Positions 48,463 to 59,860 of a stretch of DNA of 64,000 nucleotides are shown here, in pieces. The notes under the pieces were generated by a model. That model searched no databases. It was not told the origin of the DNA and saw only the letters and a program-made list of their open reading frames with translations. The stretch comes from Saururus chinensis. Its lineage: Eukaryota; Streptophyta; Magnoliopsida; Piperales; Saururaceae. Numbering within the stretch: the first letter of the stretch is position 1; each line of letters starts with the position of its first letter. Location: the NCBI GenBank assembly GCA_035235625.1, contig CP141142.1:27228995-27292994 (forward strand), given 5' to 3'. The translations under genes and the position numbers were made by a program.

Positions 48463-49320
48463 TTTGTTGGACCATAGTATGGGCTCGTCCCGGTCTGGTC
48501 CAATGGTGTCGCAGTCCGGGTGAGCCGGTATGGGCTACGGGGTCCAAGGGTGGTGGGGGCGGTCGCGCTGACCCCACTGGTACCTTCGTTACACATAATT
48601 CGAGGGGGACCCATATATATCACACACGTACACTAGACATACATCTAGTTGTACATTTACACATTGTGGGGCCCAGATGCGCGAATTGTGTGATGAAGGT
48701 GGGACCTGTGTGATTAGTGAGGGGTCAACCCTGTCGCGGGCTTGGCCGTGTGTAGGGGGTCCAGGCCTCTGCGGGCTCTGTGTGACAAAGCCCGCTCTTG
48801 TTGTGATTAAGCCTCTATGTTAAACCCATTAGAATTAAGCATTAAAGCCAGTATAATCTCAGCCCATTTGTTTCAAGCTCGCCATTTATGGAAGGTAGGG
48901 AGAGAGGGAATAATGGAGAGAATAAGGGAGAATATTCTCTCTTATTCAAGGAATGGGGCGTCCCCCTCTTTTGTGGATCTGATTTGAGAATTAGACTTTA
49001 CTTCTCCCTCTTCTTCTTCCCCCTCTCATCTCTCTACCTTGTCCTCTCTCCCAAAACCAGTCCGCCCCTCCCTCTCTTGTTTGAGTGCGGCCTGCGCGGG
49101 TTTTTTCAAGGAGAGTCTCTCCTTTGCTGGGAAGAGGAGGTTGTAGAAGGGCTGAAGAAAAGAGGCTGTTGTGCTGAGAATTCCTTCACTCCAAACAAGG
49201 GTTTGTTAAGAATCATCACAAAAAGGTATTATCTTAATCTATTCTTATTGATCTTGTTATTGATGCGAGAAGGCTGAATTTGAGGGCGTGCTAGGGCTCG
49301 ATCAAGCCCAGGTCAGTTTG
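48463..49320 (+). other. GC-richer block: potassium channel 5' leader or an LTR
   Basis: It starts TGTTGGACCATAG, is relatively GC-rich, and has a pyrimidine-rich leader (about 48990-49080) and a possible donor, CACAAAAAGGTATT, at about 49226. It could hold the promoter and non-coding first exon of the TPK gene, whose acceptor would be GTATAG at 50384-50389. A start beginning TGTTGG and a long leader also fit an LTR. I cannot decide between the two. Confidence 0.3.
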
Positions 49321-50398
49321 TATCAATCCATGTTGATTATTTTTCCTTTAATTGAATGTTAAATATGCATGTATATTGCTAATTGATGTTAGACATTGCA
49401 TGTATTATGTAGATCTTTCATAAAGATTGAATTTTTATGTGCGCCACCTCTCCCACCATTTCTTCCACTGCTGGCCGGCCACTCTACACTTTTGAAATAG
49501 AAGATCTAGCACTTCATAAGTATAACATGGTTTTGATCGTTTCTGCCTGCAGAGTATTATTTCTTGTGTTTTTATGATGCCAATATATCAAATTGATATA
49601 ATTTCGAACCATTTGTTTATGATTGATTATCTTTTGATTCATTCCTGAAGTTTTGTTGTCTAGCAGCAGCTGGGTGGCGATTTGTATCATTGGCCTTGGT
49701 CGTTACTTCTTATTAACGTATATGAATGTCATGATCAGAACGGTATGAAAGGAGAAGCATTTTATTGTGCCGTAATTTTTCTGTTCTTGAATTCCTCTCT
49801 AAAGAGTTCAGAATTTCCATTGGGAAAACTCCATTTTTTGGCATTACGTTAAGGTTGCAAACCTTACCTTTATCCTAATTCTTTTTCAATTTTAATTAGG
49901 ATGTACTAGAATGTTTGATTTTAACCTGATAACGTCACTGACAAAATAAGGGTACTCCAGCATATGTTTACTTATTTGATGAGTTTCTAGTTCATTCTAC
50001 TTTTTACAACTAGTTGAGCTGCATTTCATATGTCATGTGTTGATTTGGATGTTGGATCATGATTTCTTTCTTTTTTATTCCAAAAACTTCCCCTAAGAAA
50101 GAGTTGCAGGTCATGCAATATTGAACAAAATTGGTTCATCTCTCAATAAAGCTTCATAGTATTATGAGGCCTCTTGTTTTTGTCTTTAACTCAAAACATT
50201 CCTGTTAAGTTCTTAACAGAGTTTAGTTTATTATCTGATGCTGATTGACGCAAGTAAGGCAATAACAACAGTTTTGTAATTATTATTCACCTTTCTCTCC
50301 TGAACAACGCTGCTTTATAACACATCAAAATTTGTATCTCTCTTTCATGCTTAATATATGGATCTGATATTTTATAATTGCCCGTATAGGCTTCAATA

Positions 50399-51269
50399 AT
50401 GGCTGATGATGACACGAAAAAGCCCTTGCTCTCGGACCTAGTGGACCTGCCAAACCACCCAAAGCAGAAACTGCCAAATATGAAAGGAAGATATCGCCGT
50501 TGCAAAAGTGCTCCAATCGCTTGTCTTCAATATTTTCAGAAGGAATTTTGGAGAAAATACACCCAACACTGACACAATTAATTCTTTTGTTAGCCATTTA
50601 TCTTGGAATAGGCACTCTTTGCTTCTACTCAGTGAGAAACCAAATTAAAGGGAGCAAAACAAATGGAATCCTTGATGCAATATATTTCTGTATTGTCACA
50701 ATGACTACAGTTGGCTATGGAGATCTTGTGCCCAACAGCGTTGCCACAAAACTGCTTGCTTGTGTGTTTGTGTTCAGTTGCATGGCTCTTATTGGAATGA
50801 TACTAAGCAAAGCAGCAGATTATCTAGTAGAAAAGCAAGAGATTTTGTTTGTTAAAGCCCTTAACATTAGTAGAAGAGTTGGTCCAACACAGATTGTTAG
50901 AGAAATAGAAACAAACAGAGTGAAGTACAAATTCATTATGGTCACCACAGTTCTAGTTGTGCTAATGGTAACGGGTACCGGTTTTCTGTCTGAAGTTGAG
51001 AACTTAAACCTTGTGGACTCATTCTACTGTGTCTGTTCCACAATAACAACACTGGGCTATGGGGATAAGAGCTTTTCAACTCGAGGGGGTAGAATTTTTG
51101 CTATGTTTTGGATATTGGCGAGCACAATATCTTTGGCTCAGTTCTTCTTCTACATGGCGGAGCTGAATACTGAAAAACGGCAACACTCTTTGGCCAAATG
51201 GGTTCTCACTAGAAAGATGACAAATGAGGATCTTGAAGCTGCAGATTTTGATGATGATGGGGTTGTGAG
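50399..51269 (+). pseudogene. TPK1: TPK-type two-pore potassium channel, first coding exon with a frameshift
   Basis: TPK channels are dimeric, K+-selective channels of the vacuolar membrane, activated by cytosolic Ca2+. ATG at 50399 opens MADDDTKKPLLSDLVDLP and reaches the 14-3-3-type motif RRCKSAP; the rest lies in another frame, so one base is lost (or two gained) between about 50511 and 50525. The second frame has four membrane segments and both pore motifs, TMTTVGYGDLVP (about 50701-50736) and TITTLGYGDKSF (about 51040-51075). It continues to DLEAADFDDDGVV, the start of the first EF-hand, at a GT donor (51270) where TPK genes have an intron as I recall. The EF-hand exon (about 60-70 residues) was not found to the right. 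Pores are intact, so it died recently, or the frameshift is an assembly error. The 257-codon frame at 50500 opens at TTG, not ATG. Confidence 0.85.
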
Positions 51270-52146
51270 GTAAAACCAATCTCCTGACTTCTCTTATCTG
51301 TTTTATTAGTGAATGGTTGATAGTGTTCTTTTGGTGTCTAAGATGTGTCTTAGTTTCTAGTCAGCTTACACTACAAGAAAATGGGGTATTAGCGACGCTC
51401 TCTAAAGCGTCGCTAATACTTATGAAAGCGTCGCTAAAGATTATTTATGACGCATATTTACCGTCACAATAAGCATCGCAAATAGTCCAGTCGCTACTAC
51501 TTACTAATGACAAAAAATAAAAACCGTCGCTAATAGTACTTTTAGCGACGCTTAGTTAAATCGTTGCTAATATATGTTTATTAGCGACGTTTGAGATACC
51601 GTCGCTACAATGTTATACATTCGCGATGGTTAGATATCTGTCACTAATGAAAAGTATTCGCGACAATGTGTAACCGTCGCTAAAAACATTATTTGCGACG
51701 ATTTAAATTACCGTCGCGACTAATTTTTGTATTAGCGACATTTAATTAATTTTTTTATAAACATTTACAATAGCGACGCTCAGTGAAAGCGTCGCTAATA
51801 GAGTTTTTAGCGACGGTTTTGTAATGTCGCTATTGAATAAAAGGAAAATAGAATAATAGCGACGCTCCAGAAGTGTCGCTAATAGTAGTTTTAGCGACAG
51901 TGTGTTAACGTCACTATTGAATAATAGAATACTAGCGACGCACTAAAAGCATCACAAATAGTATTTTTAGTGACAGTTTGGGAGCGTCGCTAATGAACAA
52001 AAATTTAAAAATAAATAAATAATAAGATGTTAAATAGAAATAAAGATTTCTTTTTTCATGTTCTTCCTACAAATCAGAGTCATATGAGCTGGGAGCATCA
52101 ATATGTATATGATCAGTTTTTCATGACACTCAAATAAGTCTTGAGC

Positions 52147-52381
52147 AACAACTCTGTTTGTATTAGCATCTGTGTGCTTGCCTCCAAAAATCCTTGCCAT
52201 GCTAAAGTCTGAAATTTTTGGGTTCATTTCACCATCTAACAATATGTTGCTTGCTTTCAGGTCTCGGTGGATTTTTTTTAATCTTGAGTATCTATGTAGA
52301 TAGAGAAGGCCTTGAGCAATTCCTTCAATAATGCTGCAATACATCTTCCAGTCTAAGTAGTGCCTTCTGGATTGGATCTAA
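52147..52381 (-). pseudogene. Captured S-receptor-type kinase domain fragment
   Basis: The minus strand reads [20 protein letters not shown], then [30 protein letters not shown] and NTNRVV, the catalytic and activation loops of a G-type lectin (SRK/SD1) receptor kinase. A preceding DPIQKALL segment is one frame off, showing a frameshift. The DFG motif reads DFS, so the activation loop would not work. The sequence leaves the family after RVV, where the gene has an exon border. It belongs to the same captured gene as the S-domain piece at 53.6-54.3 kb. Confidence 0.85.
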
Positions 52382-53635
52382 TTATCAGTAGAAAGAATTT
52401 TGAATTAATAAAACAGGGTTTTCAGTTGTACCTAACAAATACTTGAAACATATAGGGGTTGCAATCACCAATCTTTCTCTTTGCCAAGGCCACAGACTTT
52501 TTTTCACATGTGGTGATCTCTCTCAAACCTCTCTTTGCAGCATATTCACATGCCAAAAGCTGATTGGCCAAAAGCTAATAAGAACTACCACTAAAATGCA
52601 AAAAAGGGTTGCTTTGGCAAAAACATTCAACTGTCTAATGCACTATATAGGAACTGCATTCATATAGTAAGGATGATGGCTGGCAAACTAGAACCGCATA
52701 CAGTAAAAAAAAAGATATGGGAACTGCATTCTTCATCACTATTAAATCACTTTCAAATGAACAATCCTTATCCGTGTATGATTGACTTTATGGATTGTGA
52801 ACTGTGATTACTTGATATTCGACTGACTTTGGTTGAATTTCTCTGCAATTGTCATGACCATAAATTGTTTGATAAGAAGTCCATATATAGATGGTATTTT
52901 TACTACAGCCACTGATAAAGGAAATGGGTGTGTCCATCATTACACAGATATAATTTTGAGCACTTTACTTTATGAGTAACATCTTAAAAATTAATAAGGG
53001 GCCTAACATTCATCTTCCGACTCTTGACAGTCCAAATCCTGCCAAGTCTAGCGGCAGGACTAATCACATAAAAATTCCTAGCAAAAAAAGAAGTCTAAAT
53101 AATAGCCTAAAATCCATAATCTACAAAAAAAATAGGAACTCCAAAGCAAGACCAGTAAAAAAGATATGAAGCACATGAAGATAATCTAACTACCTCATTG
53201 ATCAACTAAAAACTACATGAGAATTGATGGTGTCTGGTAGAACATTTTCATCGGCCCTTAAAGCAACACAGTTATGACGAGTTTGCATCTCGTGACAGGA
53301 CAATGAACCAGCAGCCACACTGGCAACAACCTCATGAACTTCATCCATTTTAAGTGGACTTGACAAGCTTGTCATACAATCAACATCAGCATTGGCTTCT
53401 ATTGAAGATACATTGTCAGGCACGGACTCCATAGGTCAAGGGTAGAGGTACAAATCTCCCTTTCACAAGGCAAACCAGTTGAAAGATCCTTTTGGAAGAT
53501 CCTTTCCCTAAAAGTGTTGCCCATTTCAACATTATTTGTTTCAGGAAACCACCATATATCATAAGCTTAACCTCTTAGAAGTTACATACATGATAATTTA
53601 AACTAAATTTAGAGGTATGAGTTTGAAAGTGTACC

Positions 53636-54325
53636 CAGCTCAGAGCTGTCTACGCATAAGTAGAGAGACTGACCACGAGTAGAATTGTCTCGCATATAGA
53701 TCACTTCTCTATCCTAAACCAAGCATGTTGAGTTAGTAGTGTCACTCACATTGGCAAATGCATACGCTACACAAGAACAGTTGCTTTGGCAACGGGCTTC
53801 ACATTCTCCCATACTTGATTCCATTAATGATATTGGCTGATCAGGCACTACCATCCCCCTCCATCTTGAAAAATCCATCTCCTCCCTTTTCACAATCCAA
53901 CACCCTTTTCCTCACACAGCCAGCAGACCAATTCCCTTTGTCCCATTGCTCCTGATTCTCAGGCACATGCCCTTTCAAGCACGAACAATCCCATTCTGAC
54001 CCCCTTGCTATATAGTAACCAAATGGCCCACAAGAGTTATACCGATCACAATTGTTACTAGGCAACCACCACCCAAGATCCCATCTCTGAGAATCCTTTT
54101 GCCATGAAAGCTGCTGAATTTGACCAGAATCAGTTATCACAAACCTGGCCTGGATCGAATTTGTCTGATAGAGTAATTGTCATATAGATCTCTTGGTCAT
54201 TAGCTACCACGGTCATGTATGTTACAAAATTAGGGCTCTGGGCCAAGCCACTAAACATGCCCCCATCCGAGACACCACTTCTCTAAGTAGCGATCAGAAC
54301 CTTTCCACATGATCAGCTGCACAAG
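53636..54325 (-). pseudogene. Captured S-locus-glycoprotein and PAN domain fragment
   Basis: From right to left on the minus strand: the end of the bulb-lectin side with IMWKGSD and RFVITDSGQ; the S-locus glycoprotein part (WDLGWWLPSNNCDRYNSCG, CSCLKGHVPENQEQWDKGNW, CVRKRVLDCEKGGDGFFKME); then a PAN/apple-like part (MGECEARCQSNCSCVAYAF). This is the standard G-type lectin receptor kinase order. 53841-54140 is open; flanking parts have stops and frame changes. The transmembrane exon between this and the kinase piece was not recognised. Confidence 0.85.
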
Positions 54326-54335
54326 ATGTAAAAAT

Positions 54336-54449
54336 TGGAAAAAATTCATAAATCATCAACTGTTCCTCAGGAAGAACTCCTTGCATGGATCCCTACTGAG
54401 CTCTTTTAATAGCAATTAGCTGCCCATCAGGAAGAACTCCCCTGTAGAC
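54336..54449 (-). pseudogene. Captured LRR receptor kinase (HPCA1-like) fragment
   Basis: After an acceptor (TTTTGACAG) the minus strand reads VYRGVLPDGQLIAIKRAQ, a stop, GSMQG, and then after a small deletion EEQLMIYEFFP. This is the glycine loop and VAIK lysine region of LRR-VIII/HPCA1-type kinases (VY-G-LP-GQL-AIKRAQQGSMQG), a different family from the adjacent S-receptor pieces. Two source genes therefore lie side by side in the CACTA element. Confidence 0.7.
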
Positions 54450-55917
54450 CTGTCAAAATGAAACAAATGCTTATTACCATAAAGATGAATGACCATGATC
54501 AAATTCTTTTTTTTCTATGTTCCTAAAATGGATTAAGTATGCACTGAGCTGAAAATTAATGACTGCTACTAGTATATAAATTATTAAATCAAATAATAAT
54601 TTAATTATATTATATATTTAATTGATTAACTATTTCATAATTTATATTTCTTAATTTGTAAGTAGGAACAACATACACAATATTCTTCTAACATAAGTTG
54701 AGAGATTAAGTCAAATGTCTTAGTACAAATGTATAAAAACTAGTTAGCATTTACTTACACGTTATAACATATACGTCTATTAGCCAAATTATCATCGATA
54801 AATTAATAAAACTAGTTCCAAATGTGCAAATAAGTCGTATGCCTTCATTACAATATTAGTAAAGCTTTTTATATTTATGTTAATATAATTTAACATTAGA
54901 GTTATATTTTGCACATTAATTTTATTTTATTTTATTATATATTAAATGTATATAAAAGAAATTATTTTTAATATATTAAATAAAGTATTCTATAATATAT
55001 ATTATTTTATGTATAAGGAGGAATTATACCATGATCTTCCTCTAACATAAGTCGAGATATTAAGCTGATTGTCTGGGCCCAATTCCAAAAAAATATTTCT
55101 TTAATCATGTTATAACACTTCCTATTTTAACCTATTTCCTTGATAAAAAATGCTTAAAATTTTATTTTGTAACTAGAGTTTGGGTAAATACTATCCATAG
55201 AAGGCGATATCAATATGGACCACAAAATTGATAATTATGCGTCAAAATTAAATGTTTCAGTAAATATATAAAGAAAATAACTATTAATAATGGATTTGCA
55301 AAGCGTCACTACAAGTTGGCTTGTGACGCTATTTAAAAAAGTTACTACAAGTATCATTAAGTAGTGACGCTTTCCATAAAGCATCACTAAATGTATCTTT
55401 TGTAGCGATGCGTCATAAAATTGTCACTAATAGTTATTTTTTTTAATTTTAAAAAAATTAAAATATAACTTATAGCGACGCTTTGATAAAGCGTCGTTAC
55501 AAAACTAACTTGTAGCAACGATTTACTATAAGCGTCATGAATAAGTCAACTTGTAGCAACGTTTTCTGTGAAGCGTCGCTAATAAGTCGACTTGTAGCGA
55601 CGCTTTATGTACAGCGTCGCTAATAAGCCGACTTTTAGCGGCGCTTTATGTACAACGTCGCTAATAATGTACTTGTAGAGATGCTTACTATAAAGTGTCA
55701 CTAATAAAGCCTACTTGTAGCGACGCTTTACTAAAAGTGTCTCTAATAATATATTTGTAGTGATATATATTATTAGTGACGCTTTGAGGAAAGCATCGGT
55801 AAAAGTATAATTTAGTTGCAACGCTTTACTAAGTGTCAAAAATGATAGTTTTTAGCGACGCTTTTAAATGCATCGTTAATAAAAACATCGTTAATACCTA
55901 GTTTTGTTGTAGTGTTA

Positions 55918-57469
55918 CTAGTCAGAATCTAGTTATGGAAAACTATACCAGACAACTTGTTCACACTTAAATGTTGGTTCTTAGGAATAGGCAGTTTGAC
56001 AAGAAAACAGCTCCTCTTACATTGAAACAATAATAAAACTTAGGTTCATATGAATTTGATCTCTTATGCATTTTGAATATTGTGTATCTTGACATGACAT
56101 TTGATTTCAAGTCTCAATCCGACTGCTGGTTCCTAACCCATATCGAAGAAGTTGTTTTGCATTAACCGTACACATGCTAAGAACCCATGTACAACACATA
56201 TTTTCCTGTTTGAACAACTTTGCACCATTACGTAATTAGCCAGTTGTTTGCTTTCCTAAAAGGCTTTCCAGTATTTGTTTTTAGGGAAAACTGCATAGAT
56301 GGCACAGAGTGTAAGATCTAACCCAGCAAGAAAGCACTTTTGTTGAAGTACTTCGAGGGCAACTGACAGTGATCTTAGAAAAGTTATAGAAGGGTATAAT
56401 ATTCATAAATGCCTAAAATGCCCTTTGCTTCCTCTTTCTATTTCTCCAACTCCTGCAACTGCATTTTCTTCCTTCTTCTCCGACTCCTTCGCACTATCTC
56501 ACCTCTTTGTCTTCCTGCTGCTTTAACTCCACCAACACTTCTTCCTCCTCACGCAAGGGCTACAGGTCAGCATTTATATAAGCAAGAGGGAGATGGAGGC
56601 TGCAGTGGCCATGGAGCCTACATTTGTAGAGGACGGTGATGGTAGAGGGATGTGTTGGGATTGTCTTTGTTAGGTGTGGCAGAAGTGTGCCAACAGGTGA
56701 TGGAAAATTGATGACGACAGTGAGGTAAGAGTAATGGTCAAGGATTCCAGTCTCAGTCTTGACCGCCATCTTGGGTGGCCAAAAATCTGAGATCTCACCG
56801 AAGAGAAAGGAAGAAAAAGATAAAGGAGGAAGAGGACAAGAAAAAGGAAGAGGAGGTAGAAGGAGGAGGTGGAAGAGGAGAAGGAAAAGAAGAAAAAGAA
56901 GAAAAAGAAGAAGTGTCCCTAACTGGGTAATCTTTATAAAAGGCAACAATTTTCTAATGCTCCCTGTCAGCTGGCCTCAATCTTCTGGGCTGCCTGTTGT
57001 TGTAAAATTATAACTTTTTTATCCCTTGGTGTTAGGGTTTCTTTCTTTTAAAGGACTGAGCCGAGAAATGAGAAATTGAATCAAATCGAAACCAGTTCCT
57101 TCTTACATTAAAGGTCTGACCCACAAAAAAGTGAACTGGACAATTAAAAATTGCTGGTTTGCAGTTTGTTTTTTGACTAATGAAGAGAGCTTTGCAGAAA
57201 CCCAACTGCTATGAAAAAATACACAACTGGATGGCCTCTGGAAGCCACATGGCCAGATCTGGGCATAATAGCCACTGAACATTGCCGACAACCATATCGG
57301 AAACAAGTTTGGTTGGCAGCGTCATTTAGTGACATTCTTTCTCGGCAAGATCCATTCCATGCAAAAAAACTCTCGAACACATATGAAGATTTGAAATCTC
57401 AGCAAGATGTCGTCAAGACTGTAAACCGTGGCCATGGTAGTGCCTTAGAGAAGTGTCAAATTGATGATG
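55918..57469. other. Gene-free stretch with a purine-rich run
   Basis: Expected to hold the rest of the TPK intron and its EF-hand exon, but no such exon was recognised. 56800-56925 is an almost pure A/G run (GGAGGAAGAGGACAAG type) that creates Arg/Lys-rich and Leu-rich ORFs on the two strands; these are artefacts of composition. Confidence 0.5.
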
Positions 57470-57695
57470 TCTTATAAAAGTGGGTAAATAGATGATAATT
57501 ATTATAAAAGTGTTGAAATAGATGATAAATGCCTTACAAAAATGTCAAAATAGATGATAAGCATCAATAAGTGTCTTGGAAAAGTGTCAAAACAGATATA
57601 AGTGTCTTAAAAAAGTGTTGAAATATATGGTAAGTATATTGCAAAAGTCAAAACAGATTATAGGCATCCTAGAAAAGTGTTGCAATAGATGATAG
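57470..57695. repeat. Imperfect 32-bp tandem repeat, about seven copies
   Basis: Unit of the type AAAAGTGTTGAAATAGATGA followed by TAAGTGTCTT, with variation in length between copies (30-42 bases). Confidence 0.8.
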
Positions 57696-57699
57696 AGAA

Positions 57700-59860
57700 A
57701 ATTATCATCTCCTTCTTTGACCCGAAGAAAATTTTCAAAATCTCTTTTGAATGTTATAAACAATTTTAACATGACAAAGTTACCGCCAGGATTTACCCTC
57801 CCCAATCAGGTTTAGTTTTAAGGGTTTTTTTTTCTGGGAAAAAAATCACCTTTCTCCTTCGAAAGCCGGTGCTGCAGAACCTGGATGTGGCTAGGGGCAG
57901 CGTGCAGGCTGCTGTCTGGCCATGGCTAGGCCACCAGTGCCTTAGCTGTCCATGGCTTGGCAGCTGCAAAAGGGCATAAGGGCGGTGGCGCTGGTTTGGC
58001 GTCAACTAGCATTTCATTTTTGGGAGAGGGTAGTGGTTTAAAATCTTGATTTGAACTGGATAATTTGGCCTTTTGTCATTTTTCAATAGTGTTCTCGGAA
58101 AGGAGTATTTCAATAACATACCAAATCTTATTGTCCTTATTTAATAAAACCCTAGATGATAAAGATATTAGAAAACATAAGTGCCATGAAGAAGTTTTTC
58201 AATACACAAGAAAGTCTAAGAATATACAAATGCTATAAAGAGCAATGTCATAACTCACTTCAAAAATCACACAGCATCACCCACTCCATGCCACTAACCC
58301 ATGATGGAGATGCATACAGTAGGTTATGGAGAGTGGTTTTTGCAGTGAGGTCTAGAATTTCTCCTCTATAACGAGTCATACAAAAAATTGTAGGACACAA
58401 AGTCAAGAATGAGTAATTTACCACCCCCTGCCAACCAATCCCCTCTGCACGGCTAGTGGATATCCACCATTTGTATAGTATATACAACTGTGTTCAGGAA
58501 ATAAAAAGGTGGTTGGTAAATAATTGGGCCCCCTTGTTATGGGCCTTGAGAGTTATATTAGAAAATTGCATATTTGTGGTTGAACAACTCCAATGGAATG
58601 GCTAAGAAAAAAAACCACAAAAAACTCTCTCACTAGAGATTTTTTCAAACATTTTCTTAAATTTAAATAATTTTTTTTTACAATATAATGACTGTATTTT
58701 AAAAAAATTAATAAAATCTCAAATACGTGAAGATATTTTTTATAAATTTGTCATACATAAATCTTTCCGTCTTAAACATTCCAAATTATCATGGCTCGAA
58801 AATCAAACATTATGTGCAAATTGAAATAAACACAAGTAAATGTCATGGTTATCAGCTTATACAAAAAGATATCTCAATGCACTATGGAGTGCAAGTCCTA
58901 TAAACACTCTCACCTCATATAATATATATGTGAACATAATGATACATTAGGTTGTGGCAAAATAATAAATGACTTATATTGAGTTAAGGTCAACCTAGAG
59001 TTAGCAAAGATCGTTCTGCCAACGAAAGCAAGAGGCCAACCTAGGAAGTTCTTGTTCTAGGACATGTAAAAGTATGTGGAATAACTAGGGGGAAATAAAC
59101 ATTTTTATACTTAGTACGAGATTTTTAAAAGTTTAATATCTGTCTAGAAGAAAATAGTGGATTATTAGATTACCCCTAGTTCGACTAAAGATAAAAACTA
59201 TAAATTCTAGCCTTGATGCATGTGAATGTTTTACTAAAGTGAATAAATAAATTTAATTATTAAATATTATTTATGATCAATAAATTATCAAATCACATAT
59301 ATAAACTATACAATCACACAAAGATTAAACGTGGAAAATCTAAACTTGAGTAAAAATTTACAGTAGCCTCAATCTAAAGGTTAGATCAATACACTAGAAT
59401 AATATAGAAGTTACAAGAGTCAAAACAACTAACTAACCTTAAGATTTAACACAAATATTTTTTGTTTAATCTTTTCTTATTGATAATATTGGACTTCAAC
59501 TCTTCCTCATCTGAATAATTAAAGTTTCCTTCTTCATGTTTTAATATATGCTTTATTCTTCTAGCAACTTAACTAAGGATTCTTGCCATACTTGTTGATT
59601 TATTCTTTCTGATTTTTTTTGCGAAATTTTCTCTTCTTAGTTTTGCGTTAACATGAATTAACTATTGATTACCTTGTTAAATTCCTATGAATTCTTAAGG
59701 AATGCAATGTAAAAATAATTCTTATTTTTTTAATATTTTTTAGGTTTTTATCTCTTCAATTTTCTTACTTCTTATCTTTTATATAGGTCTCCAAAACTAA
59801 CTAGCAATTGGACTTTGAAAATGAAAGAAATTTTATCCGAAAGCTTTTTTAGGGCCTGAT
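57700..59860. other. Gene-free stretch
   Basis: AT-rich. 59290-59450 has an AAACGTGGAAAATCTAAAC motif like the SIRE-type LTR fragments elsewhere in the window. No gene is supported. Confidence 0.4.

Larger units (their letters stand above)
51369..55914. mobile_element. CACTA (En/Spm) element of 4,546 bp carrying receptor-kinase gene pieces
   Basis: Ends CACTACAAGAAAATGGGGTA and (reverse complement) CACTACAACAAAACTAGGTA are CACTA termini, flanked by a 3-bp duplication TTA (51366-51368 and 55915-55917). Dense TAGCGACGC-type subterminal repeats in both orientations fill 51390-52010 and 55290-55905. No TNPD/TNP2-like or TNPA-like coding was seen, so it is non-autonomous. The interior (52030-54450) holds minus-strand fragments of two receptor-like kinase genes; 54480-55280 is very AT-rich. 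It inserted 99 bases after the TPK exon donor, in the presumed intron. Confidence 0.92.

Noticed and set aside
50500-51273. 257-codon ORF taken as the complete channel protein
   Set aside because: It opens at TTG, not ATG, and runs through the splice donor. The natural start is the ATG at 50399 in another frame.
56560-57013. Arg/Lys-rich ORF (plus) and Leu-rich ORF (minus)
   Set aside because: Both come from a purine run of simple composition; no conserved domain is visible.
57103-57477. Overlapping ORFs of 67-88 codons on both strands
   Set aside because: No recognisable family, no splice context, and the match to a missing channel exon was checked and not found.
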